A stretch of DNA of 32,167 nt from an uncultured Alphaproteobacteria bacterium (GTDB taxonomy: Bacteria > Pseudomonadota > Alphaproteobacteria > HIMB59 > GCA-002718135), in NCBI GenBank assembly GCA_902518705.1, contig CABYHW010000001.1, positions 178,270 through 210,436 of the forward strand, given 5' to 3'. Shown in pieces: positions 18,525-24,403 of this stretch. The notes beneath the pieces are model-generated. The model worked only from the letters and a program-made list of their open reading frames with translations. It had not been told where the DNA came from and did no database searches. A program made the translations under genes and the position numbers. How positions within the stretch are numbered: position 1 is the first letter of the stretch; the number at the start of each line of letters is the position of its first letter.

Positions 18525-19343
18525 ATGTTAGCCGACCTTACAATTTTAAACATTATTTCTTTTTTATTAATTTTTTTTATTGGTCTTCCACATGGTTCAT
18601 TTGATGGTGCAGTTGCTTCTTTAGTAGGTTTTAGTAACAGAATTAAATTTCTACAATTTATATTTTACTATCTAATATTATTTTTTCTAGTCATTTTATT
18701 TTGGTTATATTTTCCTATTATTGCACTAACGATTTTTATTATAATGACTATTGCCCATTTTGGATTGTGTGACTGGACAAATTTTAAAATAAATAAATAT
18801 AAGTATTCTATAAGCTTTACTTATGGAATGACTATTATTTTTGGAATAATATTTTTCAACGAAGATCAATCTTTTTTGATATTTGAATATCTGACAAATA
18901 ATAATATTTACTCAATCCAAAAATATTTTTTCATTCCATATTTTTTAACATTATTATCTATAATATATTTTATTTACCTCTCCTTCTTTGAAAAGAAATT
19001 ACGAAAAGGAATTATTGAGATTCTATTTCTTTTATTAATTTTTTATTTTTTTGATCCATTACTAAGCTTTGCAATATATTTCTGTTTTTTTCACACTTAC
19101 AAACATTTAAAACACCTTATTACAAATATTTATTTAAATTTAAAAAATAAACATTTTGTTATTTACTCTACAATAATTTTTACAGTAATTTCTTGGATTG
19201 GAGGTTTAGGAATTGTTTACTATTTAGTTCAAAATTTATCATTATATGAGTCGATATTAAAAGTAATTTTTATTGGACTTGCTGCTTTAACGCTTCCTCA
19301 TATGTTGCTTGTTGATATTGTATATAGAAGAAGATTTAAATAA
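18525..19343 (+). CDS. blh: Beta-carotene 15,15'-dioxygenase, Brp/Blh family
   Basis: This 272-residue integral membrane protein has about seven hydrophobic segments. Brp/Blh enzymes cleave beta-carotene to two retinals, the chromophore of microbial rhodopsins. Conserved iron-ligand histidines are visible: 'GLPHGSFDGAV' (His23), 'AHFGLCDW' (His78), 'HTYKHLKHL' (190-198, His190 and His194) and 'LPHML' (His259). It starts one base after the crtY stop and ends the operon. A rhodopsin gene is not in this window, so in this organism it must sit elsewhere or be absent. Confidence 0.95.
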   Translation: MLADLTILNIISFLLIFFIGLPHGSFDGAVASLVGFSNRIKFLQFIFYYLILFFLVILFWLYFPIIALTIFIIMTIAHFGLCDWTNFKINKYKYSISFTYGMTIIFGIIFFNEDQSFLIFEYLTNNNIYSIQKYFFIPYFLTLLSIIYFIYLSFFEKKLRKGIIEILFLLLIFYFFDPLLSFAIYFCFFHTYKHLKHLITNIYLNLKNKHFVIYSTIIFTVISWIGGLGIVYYLVQNLSLYESILKVIFIGLAALTLPHMLLVDIVYRRRFK

Positions 19344-19397
19344 ATCGTTTTCTCAATTATTGACTTATAAATTCAAAGTGGTAATTGTATAAATTAT

Positions 19398-19472
19398 GCG
19401 GGCGTAGCTCAGGGGTAGAGCGCAACCTTGCCAAGGTTGAAGTCGAGGGTTCGAATCCCTTCGCCCGCTCCA
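19398..19472 (+). tRNA. tRNA-Gly (GCC)
   Basis: This is a full cloverleaf. The acceptor arm GCGGGCG pairs with CGCCCGC, then discriminator T and an encoded CCA (19470-19472). The D arm has 'GTAGCTCAGGGGTAGAGC'. The anticodon stem CAACC/GGTTG encloses loop TTGCCAA (anticodon GCC), and the T arm is GAGGG-TTCGAAT-CCCTT. The 3' portion is duplicated exactly at 22209-22260, marking it as an integration target. A TTGACT element about 30 bp upstream may be part of its promoter. Confidence 0.97.
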
Positions 19473-19473
19473 A
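19422..19473 (+). repeat. attL-like copy of a 52-bp direct repeat (3' part of tRNA-Gly)
   Basis: These 52 bases, from the anticodon arm through CCA plus one base, recur without mismatch at 22209-22260. The repeat keeps the tRNA intact and brackets an integrase remnant, as expected for site-specific integration into a tRNA gene. Confidence 0.93.
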
Positions 19474-19477
19474 TTTT

Positions 19478-19500
19478 GAGCGGGTTAGAATCTAACGCTC
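19478..19500 (+). terminator. Bulged hairpin after tRNA-Gly
   Basis: GAGC, a GG bulge, then GTTAGA-A-TCTAAC and GCTC can fold as a hairpin 5 bases past the tRNA. There is no T tract after it, so termination is only one option; it may instead belong to the recombination site. Confidence 0.3.
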
Positions 19501-19514
19501 CACTTACGATCCAA
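19493..19514 (+). repeat. 22-bp element motif, copy 1
   Basis: Pattern TAACG[CT]TCC-NN-TTACG-NN-CCA. This copy lies 20 bp inside the left 52-bp repeat. Related copies are at 20719-20740 and 22111-22132, all in the same orientation. Possible arm-type sites for the integrase; inferred only. Confidence 0.55.
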
Positions 19515-19547
19515 TAGAGCCAAACTTTTCCTAGAAAGAGAGAACTT

Positions 19548-19931
19548 ATGGCTACAATTCAAAAGCGTAAATACTTAAATAAAACTAGTTACCAAGTTCG
19601 CATAAGACGACTGGGTATCAAGACAATAACTAAAAGTTTTATGAACTGAACTGACGCGAAGCGTTGGGCAAGGAACATGGAAACAAAAGTTGATCGAGGA
19701 GATTATTCCGATTATTCGACAGCTTCCAAAGTAACATTGGGCGATCTTTTCAAGCGTTATATCAATGAGGATAAACACAAGAAAAAGAAGCAGTGGCGAA
19801 ATGAAGAATATCGTTTCAACCAACTTATGAAAGACGAATTATCAAACGTAAATCTATTAAGATTTTCGACTAAGCATTTAGCCGAATATCGCGACCGAAG
19901 ATTGTTTATTATTTTTTATTCAGCAGTTTAA
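19548..19931 (+). pseudogene. Tyrosine recombinase (phage-type integrase) remnant
   Basis: The reading frame starts at the ATG at 19548 behind a GA-rich Shine-Dalgarno. It encodes 33 residues ('MATIQKRKYLNKTSYQVRIR' and following), meets an in-frame TGA at 19647-19649 and continues in the same frame as 'TDAKRWARNMETKVDRGDYS', then a core-binding-like segment ('VTLGDLFKRYINEDK', 'WRNEEYRFNQLMKDELSNVNLL', 'FSTKHLAEYRDRR'). This is the N-terminal arm-binding plus SAM-like domain of a P4/lambda-type integrase. Similarity stops at about 19900, and the whole catalytic domain (R-HxxR-Y) is missing, replaced by the 3' end of the exonuclease gene. Composition is less AT-rich than the chromosome. It is non-functional by two independent lesions. 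Confidence 0.82.
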
Positions 19932-20490
19932 TTAATAATTTTGCATATTCTCTAGCATCATCTATGGCTTTATGCGTATGTTTTGTATTATCATGCAATT
20001 CTAGAGAGTAATCATCTCTACCTATGTCTTTATAATCTTTTTGCAGCACAGCAGCAGCATAGGATTTGATATCAAAGGCTGCTTGTCCATTCTTATCAAA
20101 AAAAGGCATAGAGAAAGGAATTTTTTCTAATCGTTCTGTAAGAAAAGTTTGAATATACCAATTGATCCACATAAAATCTAATGGAGCTGGATGAGCAGCC
20201 ATAACTCGTGGGGTTGGTAACGTGAGAAGCCAATCACCAAATTTATTCATTCCTTCTTTGGGTGAGACTTGATTATGCTGAGTATGTTTTAAAGCTTCTG
20301 GCGCTTCTGTTGTAAACCAATGCATAGTAGCGGGGTGAGGTTTGGCATTTTTTAGTGGCAAGAAATTAATTTCACATTCTCCAAAATTTTCTCCTTCTTT
20401 ATTAACGGCTACAGCACCAAGGCTTATCATAGAATGTGGTCCAGGAATAGGTCCGTCTGCTTCTATATCACACACAACATAAGTAGTCAT
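19909..20490 (-). CDS. DEDDh-family 3'-5' exonuclease
   Basis: About 193 residues from the ATG at 20490 (an in-frame GTG at 20514 adds eight residues). ExoI is 'VVCDIEADGPIPG', with the catalytic D and E; ExoII surrounds 'VMAAHPAPLDFMWINWYI'; ExoIII is 'HKAIDDAREYA', with the His and Asp of the DEDDh set. All five catalytic positions look intact, so it may be active on DNA or RNA ends like DnaQ-epsilon or RNase T relatives. It lies inside the tRNA-Gly element, and its 3' end runs into the broken integrase, so it may have arrived or moved after the integrase was cut. It is less AT-rich than core genes, suggesting transfer. The substrate is unknown. Confidence 0.83.
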   Translation of the reverse strand: MTTYVVCDIEADGPIPGPHSMISLGAVAVNKEGENFGECEINFLPLKNAKPHPATMHWFTTEAPEALKHTQHNQVSPKEGMNKFGDWLLTLPTPRVMAAHPAPLDFMWINWYIQTFLTERLEKIPFSMPFFDKNGQAAFDIKSYAAAVLQKDYKDIGRDDYSLELHDNTKHTHKAIDDAREYAKLLIKLLNKK

Positions 20491-20547
20491 AGTTGAATTA
20501 TTACCACTAACCACGGAGATTGTTAAGGGTTCTGGTCAACCACACTA

Positions 20548-20710
20548 CCACAGTTAAAACGCCCTTTTTTTGTTCTTACCTAAATCGCAAACGTAAACAT
20601 TTAATTTATTTATTAGATTTACGAAATGAACTGTGGTCTGTGGTGAACTGTCAAAAAACTCAAGTAATGATTGAAAAAATAGACCCACAGTTGAATTTAA
20701 TAAACTGTGG
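20548..20710. repeat. Iterated CCACAGTT / AACTGTGG inverted repeats
   Basis: CCACAGTT occurs at 20548-20555 and 20685-20692; its complement AACTGTGG occurs at 20629-20636 and 20703-20710. The last two form a perfect 8-bp palindrome with a 10-bp spacer. Partial copies (CTGTGGT, GAACTGT, ACTGTGGT) fill in around 20636-20652 and 20712-20718. They occupy the gap between the exonuclease and the DUF3578 gene, where I see no credible gene. Confidence 0.65.
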
Positions 20711-20718
20711 TACTGTGG

Positions 20719-20740
20719 TAACGCTCCTTTTACGCTCCAA
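20719..20740 (+). repeat. 22-bp element motif, copy 2
   Basis: Same pattern as at 19493, with TT instead of AC in the middle. It abuts the 3' end of the DUF3578-DUF3883 gene and follows directly on the AACTGTGG palindrome. Confidence 0.5.
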
Positions 20741-20747
20741 TTTATAT

Positions 20748-21944
20748 TTATAATTTCAATTCAAAAACAGAGGTTGATAAATTTATTTTTTTTTCGTCTA
20801 CTAATTTTTTGGGATTTTGAATTTTTTCGAATATCTTAATTTTTTCTGTAAGTGCATTATTCACTAGATATATATAAAATTTATCTTTTTCTTTAACAGC
20901 AGCGTTCCACTCGTTTTCTGTAATATCTAAGGAATTTATCGATTGCCCTTTAGTAGACTTTACTTCAATAAAAATTTCATTTCCGTCTTTATCATATGAA
21001 GTTATATCCCAACCTGGATATTCATTTATTTCATAATGTTTTTTTATTTTTTTTGCTAGATCTTCTCTGCCAACACTCTTTAAGTTTTGATATTCATTTG
21101 AATACACATGTTTCTCTCCTGCTAGGCCCACCTTTTTAGATTCTTGGGTTCTTCTTTTAGATTTTGCTTTAAAGACTGTTGAAATTTTTCTCTTAGTTTT
21201 ATTTTTTTCTCTTGGGGTAAATAAAGGTACCTCATACCCAACTTCTACATTTACTGGTTTAACCACATAAGCTTCAGAAATAATATCTAAATTTTCAGCC
21301 CTTGGATCTTCAACAATTGAGTCATAAGACTCTAAAAAACTATCCAAGTCTTTATACAAAATCTCATTAGATACAGTATTAATATCATAGGATTTTGCAA
21401 AACAAGTCCCACTTTGAAATGCGCTTACTAAAAATCTCGACGAACCTTTTATAGGTTCTTCAAAACTATTCTGATCTTCCAGTAATTCAATTTCACTATT
21501 TAAACTTTGAAAGTTGTATTCATTAAATAATTGTCTGAAATGATCGGTAGCCAACTTAATTTTTTCTAAAGACTTATTATTTCTTCCATAAATTAACTCA
21601 AATTGATAAGCTCCTAAACCCAGACATAGATATAGTTTCTCTGCTGACCTTGAAAATAAATAAACAATATAAAAGCCTTCTCTTGGACTTTCTGTAATAC
21701 TTTTATTCATTATTGCTAACCAAGGAACAGCTGACAAATTTCCTTCACCGACAGACGACTCAACTATATATTTTTTATCATTAACTTTATTTTTAATTTT
21801 ATCAGACCACTTATCTATTACTAGATCATAGATAATATGATCTTTTTTAACAATTTTAATATCATATCCTGTTTTAGACTTGCTTTGACAATGCAATCTA
21901 TAAGATTTCCAATTACTTGATATTAGTCTAAGTATATCTTCCAT
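20748..21944 (-). CDS. DUF3578 (McrB N-terminal-like) + DUF3883 protein, candidate restriction/defence nuclease
   Basis: This 398-residue protein has two recognisable parts. Residues about 20-190 match DUF3578/MrcB_N: 'ESSVGEGNLSAVPWLAI' and 'SITESPREGFYIVYLFSRS', then 'LYLCLGLGAYQFE'. In McrB-type restriction proteins this domain reads modified DNA. Residues about 270-366 match DUF3883, a PD-(D/E)XK-like domain: 'GLAGE' (Glu277), 'GWDITSYD' (Asp313) and 'IFIEVKST' (Glu327, Lys329). A basic linker at about 246-271 joins them. No GTPase or helicase domain is present, so it is not a whole McrBC. The modified-DNA-reader plus nuclease layout suggests a stand-alone type IV-like restriction enzyme; this is inference. 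It sits inside the att-bounded element with no methylase nearby. Confidence 0.78.
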   Translation of the reverse strand: MEDILRLISSNWKSYRLHCQSKSKTGYDIKIVKKDHIIYDLVIDKWSDKIKNKVNDKKYIVESSVGEGNLSAVPWLAIMNKSITESPREGFYIVYLFSRSAEKLYLCLGLGAYQFELIYGRNNKSLEKIKLATDHFRQLFNEYNFQSLNSEIELLEDQNSFEEPIKGSSRFLVSAFQSGTCFAKSYDINTVSNEILYKDLDSFLESYDSIVEDPRAENLDIISEAYVVKPVNVEVGYEVPLFTPREKNKTKRKISTVFKAKSKRRTQESKKVGLAGEKHVYSNEYQNLKSVGREDLAKKIKKHYEINEYPGWDITSYDKDGNEIFIEVKSTKGQSINSLDITENEWNAAVKEKDKFYIYLVNNALTEKIKIFEKIQNPKKLVDEKKINLSTSVFELKL

Positions 21945-22050
21945 AAAATATATCTTAACACCTTAAATCAACAAAGTTTAGAATTAATAAAAAAACTAAA
22001 GCTCAAATTAGATTACTAATTGTGGAGAAACTAAAATTTAACTATCAAAC

Positions 22051-22108
22051 GAGTTGCCCCTTTGCCGGTTTTCAAGACCGGTGCTTTCAACCGCTCAGCC
22101 ACACCACT
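22051..22108 (-). pseudogene. Truncated tRNA-Ser (UGA), 5' portion only
   Basis: On the minus strand the sequence shows a D arm 'GGCTGAGCGGTTGAAAGC', an anticodon stem CCGGT/ACCGG around loop CTTGAAA (anticodon TGA) and the start of a long class II variable arm ('AAAGGGGCAACTC'). After that the T arm (TTCGAAT) and acceptor 3' strand are absent; ordinary AT-rich sequence follows. It cannot fold to a full tRNA. The boundary at 22108 is approximate. Confidence 0.8.
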
Positions 22109-22110
22109 TC

Positions 22111-22132
22111 TAACGTTCCACTTACGCACCAG
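22111..22132 (+). repeat. 22-bp element motif, copy 3
   Basis: Matches copy 1 at about 18 of 22 positions. It sits directly beside the 5' end of the tRNA-Ser fragment and 76 bp before the right 52-bp repeat. Confidence 0.5.
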
Positions 22133-22208
22133 TTGGATTACAAAGTCTTAAAATTTTGTAAAATTTTCTTGCACAAATAAAAGAAAATTTAGATCTAAAT
22201 TGTACATG

Positions 22209-22260
22209 GCAACCTTGCCAAGGTTGAAGTCGAGGGTTCGAATCCCTTCGCCCGCTCCAA
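22209..22260 (+). repeat. attR-like copy of the 52-bp tRNA-Gly direct repeat
   Basis: Identical over 52 bases to 19422-19473. It has no acceptor 5' strand or D arm in front of it, so it is a tail fragment and not a second tRNA gene. It defines the right end of a roughly 2.8-kb element. Confidence 0.93.
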
Positions 22261-22297
22261 AAATAAAAAGTATCCTCTCAAAAAATAGATATCGAGC

Positions 22298-22317
22298 TCA
22301 ATACAGTTCAATACAGT
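22298..22317 (+). repeat. Perfect tandem 10-mer (TCAATACAGT x2)
   Basis: Two head-to-tail copies, one helical turn apart, 37 bp outside the right repeat and upstream of the small membrane-protein gene. It could be a protein-binding site; role unknown. Confidence 0.5.
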
Positions 22318-22369
22318 TTTATGTTATAAGAAACTGTGAATTTTATTACTTATAGATAAAAAATTTCGA

Positions 22370-22570
22370 ATGATTAATTTTGCAGAAATAGGAATATATT
22401 ATGTAATTTTATGCACAATATTTGTTTTATATCGTTTATTTAAGCAACTTGAAGGTAATGATGGATGTGGATATTTTATAGGAACATTAATTGGAGCATT
22501 CATTCTTTTTTCAATTTTATCTGTAGGGGGGGGGTGTTTGATCTTATTTTGTCTTTCTACATTTTTGTAA
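22370..22570 (+). CDS. Small two-helix membrane protein with a G9 tract
   Basis: A 66-codon frame from the ATG at 22370. It has two hydrophobic segments (residues about 5-22 and 33-64) separated by a short polar loop (KQLEGNDGCG). I do not recognise a family. Support is the membrane-protein pattern and its own intergenic spaces; it could still be a chance frame. A run of nine G's (22526-22534) encodes the Gly triplet in 'SVGGGCLI'. In such an AT-rich background this tract is striking and prone to slippage, which would change the C-terminus. Confidence 0.5.
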   Translation: MINFAEIGIYYVILCTIFVLYRLFKQLEGNDGCGYFIGTLIGAFILFSILSVGGGCLILFCLSTFL

Positions 22571-22628
22571 TATGCTATAGACAAATAACAGTACTTTCAT
22601 AATTTAAAACATTTTGTTTTACTTTTTT

Positions 22629-23309
22629 ATGATTATATCTTTTAAACATAAATATATATTTATCAAAAATAGAAAAGTTGCTGGCAGTTCTATACAATAC
22701 ATTCTGAAAAAATATTTATTTGATTTTGATAAAGACATCTCATCACTTTTTAAGCTTCATGATCATGAATTAGAAAAAAGTAATGATTTTAATAAAAAAT
22801 ATCTGGAAAATATTAATATAGATCCAAAATTTAACCAACATGCTAGCTTGAGTGAAATTTGTGATTATTTGAAAATAAATATACAAGAAGCCAGAAAAAA
22901 TTTTTTTATATTTTGTATCGAAAGAAATTCATACGATAAAGCAGTTTCATCATATGAGTTTTCAAGAAAGAAAAGGAAACCAGACGGTACGTTAAAATGT
23001 CCATATCTAAAGAACTTTAGAGATATGTTTGATTACCCAAAACTTATACCTTCAGACTGGAACAATTACTCAAATAATAATCAAATCTTTGTAGATCACA
23101 TATATCAATTTGATCAACTAAATTATTTAATACAAGATTTAAATAAAAGATTTAATAATACAATCCCAGATCTAGAGCTCAGCAAAATAAAATTAAAATC
23201 TGGATATAGAGAATTTAATCAACATCAAAGATATTTTACTAATGAGACTAAAAACGCAGTTAATTATTTTTTCCAAAAAGAAATTCAATATTTTGACTAT
23301 AAATTCTAA
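22629..23309 (+). CDS. Sulfotransferase family 2-like protein
   Basis: 226 residues from the ATG at 22629 (a TTG at 22614 would add five). The N-terminus 'KYIFIKNRKVAGSSIQYIL' matches the PAPS 5'-phosphosulfate loop of carbohydrate sulfotransferases ('ifi.ipKtAGtSi...L'). 'FFIFCIERNSYDKAVSSYEF' fits the 3'-phosphate-binding segment ('f.vRnPydR..S.y'), where the usual R-N/D-P is RNS. It would transfer sulfate to a surface glycan in the cytoplasm or membrane. It lies in a region of glycan genes, outside the right 52-bp repeat. The acceptor is unknown. Confidence 0.8.
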   Translation: MIISFKHKYIFIKNRKVAGSSIQYILKKYLFDFDKDISSLFKLHDHELEKSNDFNKKYLENINIDPKFNQHASLSEICDYLKINIQEARKNFFIFCIERNSYDKAVSSYEFSRKKRKPDGTLKCPYLKNFRDMFDYPKLIPSDWNNYSNNNQIFVDHIYQFDQLNYLIQDLNKRFNNTIPDLELSKIKLKSGYREFNQHQRYFTNETKNAVNYFFQKEIQYFDYKF

Positions 23310-23632
23310 TTTTCTGTAAATTTATTGATTATTTTTATTTCATATTTTGCCACTACAGATTTAAAAAAACGTGGGTTTATGGTGAGAAGCAAAAATAATT
23401 TTTTATTATCGAGATCATTACAACTTAACCAAAGTTGAAGTTGAGGGGTCTAGTACAATAGTCGTTTATAACTTTAGGCTAAATAATATCCTAATTTAAT
23501 TATTAGCTAGTATCTAATTATTTATTATCTAAAATTTATAAGAAAATATGGTACTTTTTAATTATATAACTTAAATCAATTCTTATCTGACTTGATATTT
23601 ATTTCTTAAATTTATAATGTTATTAATAATGT
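23310..23632. other. Non-coding gap with a degenerate tRNA-Gly tail
   Basis: This 323-bp AT-rich gap has no credible gene. Around 23420-23450 it contains a decayed relative of the tRNA-Gly repeat; the rest shows nothing beyond AT-rich sequence and presumably the promoter of the next gene. Confidence 0.6.
23420..23450 (+). repeat. Degenerate third copy of the tRNA-Gly 3' repeat
   Basis: The stretch keeps the core -CAAC-T--CCAA-GTTGAAGT-GAGGG- of the 52-bp repeat in register, then diverges. About three-quarters of 31 positions match. It may be the scar of an older integration in the same tRNA; chance cannot be excluded. Confidence 0.5.
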
Positions 23633-24403
23633 ATGATAATTGAACCTATCGTAGTTTATACTGATCATCCAATTAGTAAGACTCTATGCTATTATTTTGC
23701 AAAAGGGTCAAACTCTTTAATGGCTAATATTAACAATTTTCAGGATTTCAATAAAATTGTAATTACTTATGGTTATCTAAGAGGATCAGGAGATCTTATT
23801 AAAAAAGTCAAAAATTTTTTTTATATTGACCATGGTTACTTCAAGCAATCTAATAGGACGTTTACTAGTAATAAAACAAAAATAATACAATTCGATGGTT
23901 ATTTCAGAATCGTTCATAATAATTTTTGGCACAACGGTTTAGGAGATAAATCAAGAGACAGATTCGATAAACTAAATATTAATTTAAAAGATCAAACTAA
24001 AAAAGGTGATTATATTATTCTTTCAGAGCCTACACTAGAGGCCAGAAAATATTATAAATTACAAAACTGGGAAGAAAAAACTATTCGAGAGATAAAAAAG
24101 TATACAGATAGAAAAATTATTAGACATAATAGATCTTCTAAAACTCCACTTGATAAATTACTTCAAAATGCTTGGGCTTTTGTAAGCGATCATTCAAGTG
24201 CTGGATTTAAAGCCATGATAAATGGTATTCCAGCTTTTTTTACAAACAATACTCTTCAAAACATAGGATCTATAAAAAATATTGAAAGACCTAAAATAAA
24301 CCATTCTTTTTTTTACAACCTTGCATACGAACAATGGAATATTAAAGAAATCGAAAGTGGGGAAGCTTGGGAATATTTAACAAGAAACAACAATTATATA
24401 TGA
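23633..24403 (+). CDS. Surface-glycan protein, Kdo-transferase/capsule-type (putative)
   Basis: This 256-residue protein has no firm family assignment. The segment 'AWAFVSDHSSAGFKAMINGIPAFF' (about 182-205) is like the nucleotide-sugar-binding part of capsular polysaccharide (KpsC/KpsS-type) transferases, 's..SsagieAl..GkPvi'. 'NFFYIDHGYF' could supply an acidic/His catalytic pair. It overlaps kdsB by 4 bp (ATGA at 24400-24403), and the pairing with a CMP-Kdo synthetase supports a role in transferring Kdo or a related sugar. It is soluble, without signal peptide or membrane segments. Confidence 0.55.
   Translation: MIIEPIVVYTDHPISKTLCYYFAKGSNSLMANINNFQDFNKIVITYGYLRGSGDLIKKVKNFFYIDHGYFKQSNRTFTSNKTKIIQFDGYFRIVHNNFWHNGLGDKSRDRFDKLNINLKDQTKKGDYIILSEPTLEARKYYKLQNWEEKTIREIKKYTDRKIIRHNRSSKTPLDKLLQNAWAFVSDHSSAGFKAMINGIPAFFTNNTLQNIGSIKNIERPKINHSFFYNLAYEQWNIKEIESGEAWEYLTRNNNYI

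Larger units (their letters stand above)
21945..22369. other. Non-coding stretch at the right end of the element
   Basis: No credible gene. It holds the promoter side of the DUF3578 gene, a truncated tRNA-Ser (22051-22108), copy 3 of the 22-bp motif, the right 52-bp tRNA-Gly repeat and a tandem 10-mer (22298-22317) ahead of a small membrane-protein gene. Confidence 0.7.

Noticed and set aside
19647-19649. TGA read as tryptophan (recoding) in the integrase
   Set aside because: TGA serves as a normal stop in several core genes here (rsmG, yggS, leuS, purH), and the integrase also lacks its catalytic domain, so it is simply a pseudogene.
20520-20753. 77-codon plus-strand frame between the exonuclease and the DUF3578 gene
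   Set aside because: It has no recognisable protein pattern and is built across the AACTGTGG repeats and the 22-bp motif; better explained as non-coding repeat DNA.
22209-22260. A second tRNA-Gly gene
   Set aside because: The 5' acceptor strand and D arm are missing; only the 3' 52 bp are present, as expected of an attachment-site duplication.
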